From the NCBI RefSeq assembly GCF_951230135.1, contig NZ_CATNVC010000001.1, positions 1 to 64,000 of the forward strand: DNA of 64,000 nucleotides, given 5' to 3'. The notes below the pieces were generated by a model that had not been told where the DNA came from, searched no databases, and worked only from the letters and a program-made list of their open reading frames with translations. Each line of letters starts with the position of its first letter. The first letter of the stretch is position 1. Shown piece after piece: positions 56,548 to 63,779 of the stretch. Made by a program: the position numbers and the translations under genes. Source of the stretch: Butyricicoccus sp. Marseille-Q5471 (lineage in GTDB: Bacteria; Bacillota; Clostridia; Oscillospirales; Butyricicoccaceae).

Positions 56548-57390
56548 TTATTTCATTTTGAAGCCACCCGCAATCGCCTCGGGGCCGATATACTTGCGCA
56601 TTGCGAAGATCAGCACAGCTGCGGGGATAACGAGCAGGATAGCGAACACCGCGCCGGCCTGTCCGGGATAATCGAGGATAATGCCGTACATTTCAACCGG
56701 CATGGTCTTGATTCGAGCCAGACCAACGAGCATAGTGCCCTGTGCCTCTTCCATCGAACCGAGGAAGGTGTACAGCGTTGCAACCGCAATACCGGGCATT
56801 GCCATGGGCAGCGACACCTTGAAGAAGGTGCGGAGCGGGCCTGCGCCAACATCGCGAGCGGCCTCCTCCTGCTGTCTGTGAACCGAGCGGAACGCGCTCG
56901 CAGGCAGCCAGACCATGAACATCATCGAGTTGATCATGTGGATAATGACAACGCCGAGCAGCGTGCCCATCAGGTTGTACTTGTAGAACAAAATACCGAT
57001 TGAGGTATAGATGCCGAGCTTCGGGAATGCGTTGGTCAGCAGGAAGGATAGCATAAACACCTTGCGGCCCGGGAACTTAAAGCGCGCCAGCGCATAAGCC
57101 GCCGGGATACACAGCAGCATGGAGCATGCCGTTGTGATAACTGCAACGAGCAGGGACTGTACAATTGAGGACACCAAACTCTGCTGTGAGAACACGAATT
57201 CCCACCACTTAAAGCCCCACTCCTGCGGCAGTACCGCGGGAACCTCGTATTTGTTGGCAAACGCCATCATGATCATGTTAAGTAACGGGCCGTAAAAGAA
57301 AAGCAAAAAGCCTGCAAGAATTAAAAACTCCCAAAAGTGTTTTTTGCCGGCCGCGTGATAGAAGCGCTTTGGATTTAGGTACTTGAACAT
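56548..57390 (-). CDS. ABC transporter permease (spermidine/phosphonate-type), subunit 1
   Basis: 280 residues from ATG 57390 (GGGAGAAGG upstream; longer frames have no Shine-Dalgarno). Six helices, with the first long (HFWEFLILAGFLLFFYGPLL). Coupling motif EEAARDVGAGPLRTFFKVSLPMAMPG (here EEAARDVGAGPLRTFF). PotC-like class. First gene of the operon, behind a leader of roughly 190 nt. Confidence 0.88.
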   Translation of the reverse strand: MFKYLNPKRFYHAAGKKHFWEFLILAGFLLFFYGPLLNMIMMAFANKYEVPAVLPQEWGFKWWEFVFSQQSLVSSIVQSLLVAVITTACSMLLCIPAAYALARFKFPGRKVFMLSFLLTNAFPKLGIYTSIGILFYKYNLMGTLLGVVIIHMINSMMFMVWLPASAFRSVHRQQEEAARDVGAGPLRTFFKVSLPMAMPGIAVATLYTFLGSMEEAQGTMLVGLARIKTMPVEMYGIILDYPGQAGAVFAILLVIPAAVLIFAMRKYIGPEAIAGGFKMK

Positions 57391-57588
57391 TCCTTCTCCC
57401 CCTTGGTTTGTTGTTTGCGTTGGGATCACTCTTTGGATTCTCCCGTTGGGACGCATTTTATCATAACGTCCTACGCGGTTGATTGCCACATGCAATCTGT
57501 TAATCCTGCGTTAAGCTTTGGTAAAATCGTTCATGATGTACAGGATTCGACAAATGCAAGAGCTTTCATTCGTCATATTGACAAATTC

Positions 57589-57617
57589 ACTTTACCACAT
57601 CCCTTGCATTCAGGCAA
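57589..57617 (-). promoter_or_regulatory. Promoter of the ABC/PHP operon
   Basis: TTGCCT, 17-nt spacer, TAAAGT on the minus strand. The -35 lies in a CTTGC/GCAAG repeat (57603-57618). No terminator-like hairpin was seen in the long leader that follows. Confidence 0.55.
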
Positions 57618-57651
57618 GTATCTTTGTTACTAAATTTTGTTTCAGCATTGT

Positions 57652-58464
57652 TTAGCTTACAGGGAATACAATCTCATCCGTTTTGGCGAATGCGAGTAAA
57701 TAGTCCCCGTATGCCGACGGGTCCTGCGAAGCATATCGCTCAATCAGCGCTCGCTTATCGGCTGCTGTAAAGCCTTCCGGCAGCGGACGCGTCTGACGCG
57801 CTTCCCAGTCCAGTCCCAATGCATCACAGTCGGGCGGTTTGGTAAACGCCCCCTCCGTGCGCAGCGGCCAAGCAGCTTCATCTGCCGTGTGAATCATACA
57901 ATGGTAGCGGCGCGGCAGATAGGCCGAATCGTCCTGCCTGACCCGCTCCACCGCCAGTTCGACAAAGGCGGGGCAAGCGGCATGATCGCCATGGTAATCG
58001 CCGGGTGCAGTCGTGTAAATTTCATCCGGCCGAAGTTCAGCAATCAGATCCGTGAAGTCCCTCAGCACCCCTTCCCTTGTATAGGGACTGTGTGTGCCAT
58101 CCCGTGTCATCCGATAGTCCGAAAAGCCTTCGGGCACCCAGCTCTCGGTGCGTCCAAAGCGAGAGGGCAACACCCTTCCGCTTTCGTCCCGCAGCAGCTG
58201 CATCAGAAAACTCTGTTCGTACGGCATGCCGGTATCGGCAAAGCCAAACTTGATAATCTGCTCCGGCGGAACGCCCAGCATTCCCAGCACCTCTGTGCTT
58301 TCACCAATTCGGACGGCGGCAAGGCGCTCATCCTCATACTCCCCGTTGGTAACCAGACAGACATACACTGTTCCGCCCTGCGTGACCGCTTGGCGAATGA
58401 TGCCCGCCGTCTGAAGAACCTCATCGTCTTCATGGGGTGCAAAAATTAGAATCTTTTTGTTCAT
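57652..58464 (-). CDS. PIG-L family N-acetylglucosamine-type deacetylase
   Basis: 270 residues. The zinc/catalytic opening reads FAPHEDDE (residues 9-15), in place of the usual PHPDDE; the His and both Asp are retained. The downstream metal His pair is HGDH, in GDYHGDHAACPAFVELA. PIG-L enzymes deacetylate GlcNAc-linked substrates such as mycothiol or bacillithiol precursors, GlcNAc-PI or antibiotics. The substrate here is unknown. At 270 residues it is a little longer than BshB-type enzymes. It has its own promoter and a leader hairpin. Confidence 0.82.
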   Translation of the reverse strand: MNKKILIFAPHEDDEVLQTAGIIRQAVTQGGTVYVCLVTNGEYEDERLAAVRIGESTEVLGMLGVPPEQIIKFGFADTGMPYEQSFLMQLLRDESGRVLPSRFGRTESWVPEGFSDYRMTRDGTHSPYTREGVLRDFTDLIAELRPDEIYTTAPGDYHGDHAACPAFVELAVERVRQDDSAYLPRRYHCMIHTADEAAWPLRTEGAFTKPPDCDALGLDWEARQTRPLPEGFTAADKRALIERYASQDPSAYGDYLLAFAKTDEIVFPVS

Positions 58465-58509
58465 TTATCAACCTCCGGGCAAAAGAAAAAGCCAATGCAA
58501 CAACTGTTG

Positions 58510-58531
58510 ACCGGTTTCTTCCGAAACCGGT
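58510..58531 (-). promoter_or_regulatory. Inverted repeat in the PIG-L gene leader
   Basis: ACCGGTTTC/GAAACCGGT, 4-nt loop, without a T-run. It may be an RNA stem or an operator. Confidence 0.5.
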
Positions 58532-58590
58532 GCTGTTCTGCCTTGACTCATAAACTCTCAAGCGACTTGTTATTTGGTTTTCTTGGATTC

Positions 58591-58619
58591 AGTATAACAC
58601 GCCCCCCTAGCACCCGCAA
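58591..58619 (-). promoter_or_regulatory. PIG-L gene promoter
   Basis: TTGCGG, 17-nt spacer, TATACT on the minus strand. The rest of the 308-bp divergent gap towards glpP holds a TATACT near 58736 as a weak glpP -10 candidate and nothing else I recognise. Confidence 0.65.
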
Positions 58620-58772
58620 GCAAAACATTCACCACCGCCCACATTTTGGCTAATGCACGCAAGTTTCTTCTTTTCTTCTTGTGCATATTGACTATTCTAT
58701 ATCAAAAAAGTACTGGAAAAGCATCCCGTATCATGGTATACTATGACCAACACCCAAAGGAGGCCATGCCCC

Positions 58773-59339
58773 ATGTCACCCAACCCCAAACTGCAGGAGC
58801 TGCTACAGGATGCTCCTATTATTGCCGCTGTCAAGAATGACGAAGGACTGGATCGGGCGCTCGGTTCAGACTGCGCCGTTATCTTTTTTCTATATGGTTC
58901 CATCTGCACCATTGGCAGCCTGACCGAGCGTGTCAAGGCTGCCGGCAAGCGAGCCTTCGTCCACCTCGACCTGATTGAGGGACTGGCCGGCAAAGACGTT
59001 GCCGTTGACTTCATCGCCAACAACACCAATGCCGACGGCATCATCTCAACCCGCCCCAACCTCATCCGCCGCGGGCGCACGCTGGGGCTTCTGACGATTC
59101 AGCGCTTCTTTATGCTCGATTCCCTCGCGTTTGATAATGTACTGCGTCAAGCGAGCGATGCGGATGCAGTGGATATTTTACCCGGCACGATGCCCAAAAT
59201 CATCAGCCGCCTGTCTGCACGCATTCGGCAGCCCATCATCGCCAGTGGCCTGATTTCGGACAAGCAGGACATCTTTTCTGCTCTGGGCGCGGGCGCGGTT
59301 GCCATTTCGTCTACCAACGCCGAGTTATGGTTTTTGTAA
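58773..59339 (+). CDS. glpP: Glycerol-3-phosphate-responsive antiterminator GlpP
   Basis: 188 residues from ATG 58773, with AAAGGAGG 9 nt upstream; an earlier in-frame ATG overlaps that site. A TIM-barrel-like fold: CAVIFFLYGSICTIGSLTERVKAAGK, kept here as FFLYGSICTIGSLTERV, then FVHLDLIEGLAGKDVAVDFI, ADGIISTRPNLIRRG and VDILPGTMPKIISRL with IIASGLI after it. In Bacillus, GlpP loaded with glycerol-3-phosphate binds leader RNA of glpD, glpFK and glpTQ and prevents termination. Its position directly before a leader terminator and a G3P oxidation operon fits that role exactly. Confidence 0.93.
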   Translation: MSPNPKLQELLQDAPIIAAVKNDEGLDRALGSDCAVIFFLYGSICTIGSLTERVKAAGKRAFVHLDLIEGLAGKDVAVDFIANNTNADGIISTRPNLIRRGRTLGLLTIQRFFMLDSLAFDNVLRQASDADAVDILPGTMPKIISRLSARIRQPIIASGLISDKQDIFSALGAGAVAISSTNAELWFL

Positions 59340-59368
59340 GCAGAAACAAGGTTTTTTATAAAATAGAC

Positions 59369-59397
59369 TTGCATCCCCTTTATGACTGTGCTATATT
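59369..59397 (+). promoter_or_regulatory. Promoter of the glp operon
   Basis: TTGCAT, 17-nt spacer, TATATT, 30 bp after the glpP stop. The leader is about 120 nt. Confidence 0.8.
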
Positions 59398-59433
59398 TTA
59401 GGTACTGACAACTGGATATTTGCTTGGAGTATT

Positions 59434-59494
59434 GAGTCAAAGCATCTGAAACTGCGCGTAGAAACGTGTGGTTTTTGTGCTTTGACTCTTTTTT
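59434..59494 (+). terminator. Leader terminator of the glp operon (GlpP target candidate)
   Basis: GAGTCAAAGCA/TGCTTTGACTC, an 11-bp perfect stem with a long loop, followed by TTTTTTC. It lies wholly within the leader, ending about 30 nt before the glpA-like start codon. Confidence 0.85.
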
Positions 59495-59522
59495 CATTCA
59501 CAAAAAGAGGAGGATATACAGT

Positions 59523-60968
59523 ATGTATGACATTACGATCATCGGCTGCGGCGTCATCGGCGCTTCGCTGGCATACCGCTTGTCCCGCTACGATCTGCGC
59601 GTGCTTGTGCTCGAACGGGAAAATGATGTAGCGATGGGCACGACCAAGGCGAACAGCGCAATCGTGCACGCCGGCTACGACCCGATGAACGGCACACTGA
59701 TGGCAAAACTCAACGTACGCGGCAGCGAAATGATGGAGGGTCTGTGCAAGGATCTCGATGTGCACTATCAGCGCTCCGGTTCGCTCGTCATCGCGTTTAG
59801 CAAGCAGGAGCTGCTCACCCTGCAGGAAATGTACGAAAACGGCAAACGCAACGGCGTACCCGGTCTGAAACTGCTGAGCGCGGAGCAGACTCACGCAATG
59901 GAGCCCAATTTGGCCGATACCGTGCGCGGGGCACTTTATGCGCCTTCGGCGGCGATTATTGACCCGTGGGGTCTGTGCATTGCCGAGGCGGAAACAGCGG
60001 TCAAAAACGGCGTTGAGCTGCGGCTGCGTACAGCGGTTACAGGCATCGAACAACAGGCGGGACATGTGCTGCTGCACACCTCGACCGGTGACGTGCAGAC
60101 CCGCTTTGCGGTCAACTGCACCGGCACGCATGCGCACGAATTGGCAGAGATGGCGGGCGGCGAAGGCTGGGAGGCCAAACCCACACGCGGTGAATACTAT
60201 CTCTTGGACAAATCGAGCGGCGATTTGGTCAAACACGTTATCTTCCAGTGTCCCTCCTCGGTTGGCAAGGGCGTACTGGTTTCCCCGACCGTGCATGGCA
60301 ACCTGATTGTCGGTCCGAACGCGGCCGATGCGGACGATGCAGACGATAAGCGCACCACCGCCCCCGGCCTGCATGAGGTGCAGACCGTCGCGCGCCGAAG
60401 CGTGCCCACGATCGACATCCGCCAGTGCATCCGCACCTTTGCAGGCGTGCGTGCCATCACTAACCGCCCCGATTTCATCATTGAACCTGACGATGTATGC
60501 CCCGGCCTGCTCCATCTTGCGGGCATCAAGTCGCCCGGTCTGTCGGCGGCTCCCGCAATCGCTGAATATGCGGAAAAGCTGCTCGGTCAGATGGGTGTCT
60601 GTTATGTGGAAAAGCCGGATTTCGACGGCACGCGCCGCGTCACCCGTTTTAAACACCTTTCAGGCGAGGAAAAGGCGAAACTGGTCGCTGAAAACCCGCT
60701 GTACGGCCGCGTGATCTGTCGCTGCGAGACCATCACCGAGGGTGAAATCGTCGACGCGATTCACTCCCCCATTCCGCCCTGCTCAATTGACGGCGTCAAG
60801 CGCCGTGCCGGTGCAGGCATGGGACGCTGTCAGGGCGGCTTCTGCGGTCCGCGCGTGATGGAGATTCTGGCGCGCGAACTCAAAACAGACCAAATGGACA
60901 TTCTGCAGGATCAGGACGGCACGTTCCTCATCACCGGGCAGACCAAGATGGGAGGCGCAAAGGCATGA
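59523..60968 (+). CDS. glpA: FAD-dependent glycerol-3-phosphate dehydrogenase, GlpA-like with BFD domain
   Basis: 481 residues from ATG 59523, with GAGGAGG upstream. FAD-binding opening IIGCGVIGASLAYRLSRY, then DAO-fold blocks (GTTKANSAIVHAGYDP; PTRGEYYLLDK; GVRAITNRPDFIIE). The C-terminal ~95 residues are a BFD-like [2Fe-2S] domain with Cys in ICRCETITEGEIVDAI and RCQGGFCGPRVMEIL. Oxidises glycerol-3-phosphate to dihydroxyacetone phosphate. The Fe-S domain suggests electrons pass to the FAD protein encoded next. The two genes overlap by ATGA. Confidence 0.87.
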   Translation: MYDITIIGCGVIGASLAYRLSRYDLRVLVLERENDVAMGTTKANSAIVHAGYDPMNGTLMAKLNVRGSEMMEGLCKDLDVHYQRSGSLVIAFSKQELLTLQEMYENGKRNGVPGLKLLSAEQTHAMEPNLADTVRGALYAPSAAIIDPWGLCIAEAETAVKNGVELRLRTAVTGIEQQAGHVLLHTSTGDVQTRFAVNCTGTHAHELAEMAGGEGWEAKPTRGEYYLLDKSSGDLVKHVIFQCPSSVGKGVLVSPTVHGNLIVGPNAADADDADDKRTTAPGLHEVQTVARRSVPTIDIRQCIRTFAGVRAITNRPDFIIEPDDVCPGLLHLAGIKSPGLSAAPAIAEYAEKLLGQMGVCYVEKPDFDGTRRVTRFKHLSGEEKAKLVAENPLYGRVICRCETITEGEIVDAIHSPIPPCSIDGVKRRAGAGMGRCQGGFCGPRVMEILARELKTDQMDILQDQDGTFLITGQTKMGGAKA

Positions 60969-62224
60969 AATACGATCTCGTAGTCATCGGCGGCGGCCCC
61001 GCCGGTCTGGCCGCGGCGCACGCTGCGTGGGAGGACGGCTGCAAAAGCATCTGCATCCTCGAGCGCGACAAGGAGCTCGGCGGCATCCTCAACCAGTGCA
61101 TCCATAACGGCTTCGGCCTGCACTTTTTCAAAGAAGAACTGACCGGACCGGAATACGCGGGACGCTTCATCGAAATGCTCCGCTCGACTGGTGTCGAGGT
61201 GAAAACCGACGCGATGGTGCTTGACGTGACCCACGACAAGCAGGTACATGTCGTAAGCGCCGCATCCGGCTATGAGGTGCTGGATGCCCAGTCCGTCGTC
61301 CTCGCAATGGGCTGCCGCGAGCGCACCCGTGGCGCAATCGCCATTCCGGGCACCCGACCGGCGGGCGTGTTTACCGCAGGCGCGGCGCAGCGTTACCTTA
61401 ATATCGAGGGCTATATGGTCGGCAAACGCGTCGTTATCCTCGGCTCGGGCGACATTGGCCTGATTATGGCGCGCCGTATGACGCTTGAGGGTGCGAAGGT
61501 ACTGGCCTGCGTCGAGCTGATGCCCTACTCGGGCGGCCTGACGCGCAACATTGTGCAGTGCCTGAACGATTTTGATATTCCGCTTTATCTTTCCCATACC
61601 ATTACCGACATCCAGGGACGCGACCGTGTGGAGCGCGTGACCGTTAGTCAGATTGACAACAAGCGTCAGCCGATTCCCGGCACCGAAATGGTGTTCGACT
61701 GTGACACCGTGCTGCTTTCGGTCGGTCTGATTCCCGAAAACGAGCTCAGCCGCGCGACGGGTCTTGAGATGGACGCACGCACGAACGGCCCGGTCGTTTA
61801 TGAAAATATGGAGACCTCTATTCCGGGTGTCTTTGCCTGCGGCAATGTTGTGCACGTGCACGATTTGGTCGACTTTGTCACTGCGGAAAGCCAGCGCGCC
61901 GGGCATGCGGCCGCAGCCTACTGCGCGGGGCAGGTAGCCGCATCCACTGTAATTAAACCTATTTCGGCCGGCAACGGCGTGGGATACACCGTGCCGCAGC
62001 ATATTCGCATGGACGCGGTGACGGACGCGGTTTCTCTCTTCTTCCGTGTCCGCGCCGTGTACCGTGACGCAAAAATCGTCATTACCGATGAAACCGGCGC
62101 ACAGATAGCCGCCTTTGCGCGCGAGCATCTTGCACCCGGTGAAATGGAAAGCATTAAACTGCCCCGCGTACTGCTCGACAAAGTGCAGGGCGCGCTGACC
62201 GTATCCATTGAGGAGGGCAAATAA
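60965..62224 (+). CDS. FAD/NAD(P)-dependent oxidoreductase of the glp operon
   Basis: 419 residues, pyridine-nucleotide-disulfide-oxidoreductase fold. FAD motif VVIGGGPAGLAAAHAA, internal NAD(P) motif VVILGSGDIGLIMARRM, and the closing GVFACGNVVHVHDLVD. No redox disulfide CxxxxC at the classic site. In Clostridia this gene stands between the GlpA-like and DUF1667 genes and probably links the dehydrogenase to NAD(P) or a quinone-free acceptor. It takes the slot that glpB has in E. coli, but is not GlpB-like in sequence. Confidence 0.82.
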   Translation: MKYDLVVIGGGPAGLAAAHAAWEDGCKSICILERDKELGGILNQCIHNGFGLHFFKEELTGPEYAGRFIEMLRSTGVEVKTDAMVLDVTHDKQVHVVSAASGYEVLDAQSVVLAMGCRERTRGAIAIPGTRPAGVFTAGAAQRYLNIEGYMVGKRVVILGSGDIGLIMARRMTLEGAKVLACVELMPYSGGLTRNIVQCLNDFDIPLYLSHTITDIQGRDRVERVTVSQIDNKRQPIPGTEMVFDCDTVLLSVGLIPENELSRATGLEMDARTNGPVVYENMETSIPGVFACGNVVHVHDLVDFVTAESQRAGHAAAAYCAGQVAASTVIKPISAGNGVGYTVPQHIRMDAVTDAVSLFFRVRAVYRDAKIVITDETGAQIAAFAREHLAPGEMESIKLPRVLLDKVQGALTVSIEEGK

Positions 62225-62225
62225 C

Positions 62226-62570
62226 ATGACCGAACTGATTTGTATTACCTGCCCCAAGGGCTGCCATCTGACGGTAGACGAGGAAAACGGCTTCGCGGTC
62301 ACCGGCAACGCCTGTCCACGTGGTGAAGCCTACGGCAAAAATGAGTTGCAGCACCCGGTGCGCGTGGTCACTTCGACCGTGCGCCTGACAGGCGGCGCCG
62401 CTCCCCGTCTTCCGGTCAAAACCGACAAGCCGCTTCCCAAGGACAAGGTGTTCGACTGCATGGCATTGCTGGATGCTGTAGTCGCAGCCGCACCGGTGAA
62501 AGTAGGCGATGTGCTGCTTGCAAATATCTGTGGAACCGACGTCAATATTGTTGCCACCAAGAATGCATAG
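62226..62570 (+). CDS. DUF1667 family Cys-rich protein of the glp operon
   Basis: 114 residues from ATG 62226, with GAGGAGG upstream. CITCPKGCHLTV near the N-terminus and GNACPRGEAYGKNE carry four Cys (CxxCxxxC and one further) that could ligate an Fe-S cluster or zinc. The C-terminal half has VPVKTDKPLPKDK-like text (LPVKTDKPLPKDKVFDCM). DUF1667 proteins regularly follow GlpA-like and FAD oxidoreductase genes; an electron-carrier subunit is the likely role. Last gene of the operon. Confidence 0.85.
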   Translation: MTELICITCPKGCHLTVDEENGFAVTGNACPRGEAYGKNELQHPVRVVTSTVRLTGGAAPRLPVKTDKPLPKDKVFDCMALLDAVVAAAPVKVGDVLLANICGTDVNIVATKNA

Positions 62571-62632
62571 TGTTTATGCATTTCTTACATAAATTTAACA
62601 AAACAATTGTATAATTCATCCAAGCTGCTCCT

Positions 62633-62680
62633 TGTTTTAAAAGACGCGAAACGGTACAATATAGTCAATGAAAAATACCG
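62633..62680 (+). promoter_or_regulatory. Promoter and inverted repeat of the 34-residue protein gene
   Basis: TTGTTT, 16-nt spacer, TACAAT (62655-62660). An inverted repeat AAACGGTA...TACCGTTT (about 62649-62682) surrounds the -10 and start region. A second possible -10, TATAAT, is at 62611-62616. Confidence 0.5.
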
Positions 62681-62700
62681 TTTGCGTAAAGGAGTACTTG

Positions 62701-62805
62701 ATGATGTTCCGTTTTTCCAAAAAAGACCGTGAGCGCAAGGCCGCTCGTGAAGCCAAGTGGAATGCGTTGGCCATGCCGGCAACTATCTTCCACACCGCTC
62801 AGTAA
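62701..62805 (+). CDS. 34-residue basic protein of unknown function
   Basis: ATG 62701, with AAAGGAG 8 nt upstream, to TAA 62803-62805. The sequence opens MMFRFSKKDRERKAAREAKW, a strongly basic amphipathic helix, and closes with NALAMPATIFHTAQ. It has its own promoter, ribosome-binding site and terminator, the pattern of a real small gene. I do not recognise it. Membrane association, RNA binding or a leader-peptide role are all open. Confidence 0.6.
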   Translation: MMFRFSKKDRERKAAREAKWNALAMPATIFHTAQ

Positions 62806-62813
62806 AAGCAAGC

Positions 62814-62848
62814 AAAAAAGCAGGCTCCCAGATGGGAGCCTGCTTTTT
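62814..62848. terminator. Bidirectional terminator between the small protein and gdpD
   Basis: AAAAAAGCAGGCTCCCA/GGGAGCCTGCTTTTTT: A-run and T-run on either side of a 10-bp GC-rich stem. Confidence 0.9.
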
Positions 62849-63594
62849 TATTTACACATTTCCTCTGCCACGCGGCACAGTACATCGGGATGGTTGGAGA
62901 TGATAGAGTCCACACCGCGTTCCATCATGTCGCGCATATCGGACACCTCATTGACCGTCCAGGTGTTCACATTCATGCCGCGGCCGTGGTAAAGATCGAC
63001 CAGTTCCGGCTGATACTGGAGCAGCATATAGCGGGGATGCATATTATCCGCGTTGGAGCGTTCAATGTATTTGTCAATATCGAGAAACGGCTTATCATAC
63101 AGCAGTCCTGTCTTAATATCGCCATTGAGGTTTTTAAAGTGCTGCATCGAAATATGGTTGAAAGAGGACACAAACACCTCGTCCTGCATTTTGTGTGCGC
63201 AGACTGCATCAATCACCATCTGCTCCAGACCCTCGTAAAACACCTCATAGTTTTTCAGTTCCATGTTGAGCAGCATATGGGTGTCATGGCAAAAATCGAG
63301 CAGCTGATCGAAAGTCCAAATATGCTGACCTGCAAACTCCGGCGCTTTCCATGATCCGATGTCAAGCTGCATCAGTTCATCATAAGTGTAATCCTTGAGA
63401 TAACCGGTGCCGTTTGAGGTACGCTCAAGTGTTGCATCGTGGAAAATAACCAGTTTTCCATCCTTTGTGATATGTACGTCGCTTTCAAATCCGTCACACG
63501 CGGTTTTTTGAACGGCGGCTTCAAAAGCAATCGGACTGTTTTCGGGGTATTCTCCGGAAAATCCGCGGTGGGCGAGTAAAATCGGTTTTTTCAT
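62848..63594 (-). CDS. Glycerophosphodiester phosphodiesterase
   Basis: 248 residues from ATG 63594 (AAAGGGGAAAAA upstream). Releases glycerol-3-phosphate from glycerophosphodiesters. The GDPD catalytic core is intact: LAHRGFSGEYPENS with His and Arg, then FESDVHITKDGKLVIFHD, kept as DVHITKDGKLVIFHD, and ERTSNGTGYLKDYTYDEL. The C-terminus has GMNVNTWTVNE and GVDSIISNHPD. There is no signal peptide, so it is cytoplasmic. Its product feeds the G3P operon encoded nearby, and its leader contains a terminator, as in the GlpP regulon. Confidence 0.93.
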   Translation of the reverse strand: MKKPILLAHRGFSGEYPENSPIAFEAAVQKTACDGFESDVHITKDGKLVIFHDATLERTSNGTGYLKDYTYDELMQLDIGSWKAPEFAGQHIWTFDQLLDFCHDTHMLLNMELKNYEVFYEGLEQMVIDAVCAHKMQDEVFVSSFNHISMQHFKNLNGDIKTGLLYDKPFLDIDKYIERSNADNMHPRYMLLQYQPELVDLYHGRGMNVNTWTVNEVSDMRDMMERGVDSIISNHPDVLCRVAEEMCK

Positions 63595-63628
63595 TGTATT
63601 TTTCCCCTTTACCTCAATTTCAGACATT

Positions 63629-63680
63629 AAAAAAACACATGAATAACACGCAGCATCCTCCTGCTGCGCCCATTCATGTG
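63629..63680 (-). terminator. Leader terminator of gdpD
   Basis: Outer stem CACATGAAT/ATTCATGTG and inner GCAGCA/TGCTGC, then TTTTTTT on the minus strand. It lies between the gdpD promoter and start codon, so expression should need antitermination or read-through. Confidence 0.8.
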
Positions 63681-63712
63681 CGTCTCTCAACTCTTGCACA
63701 ATTTATAATTAC

Positions 63713-63741
63713 AGTATACTCCTCCGTCCTGCGAATTGCAA
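63713..63741 (-). promoter_or_regulatory. gdpD promoter
   Basis: TTGCAA, 17-nt spacer, TATACT on the minus strand. Confidence 0.8.
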
Positions 63742-63744
63742 GCA

Positions 63745-63774
63745 AAAAGCGGCCGCATATGCGGCCGCTTTTGT
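63745..63774 (-). terminator. argF terminator
   Basis: AAAAGCGGCCGCATATGCGGCCGCTTTT palindrome (stem AAGCGGCCGC/GCGGCCGCTT), with TTTTTGC on the minus strand, just after the stop at 63780. Confidence 0.9.
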
Positions 63775-63779
63775 GTCTT

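Noticed and set aside
60911-62308. A 465-codon minus-strand frame opposite the FAD oxidoreductase of the glp operon
   Set aside because: No Shine-Dalgarno, no motif; the plus-strand gene is clearly real and translationally coupled to its neighbour.
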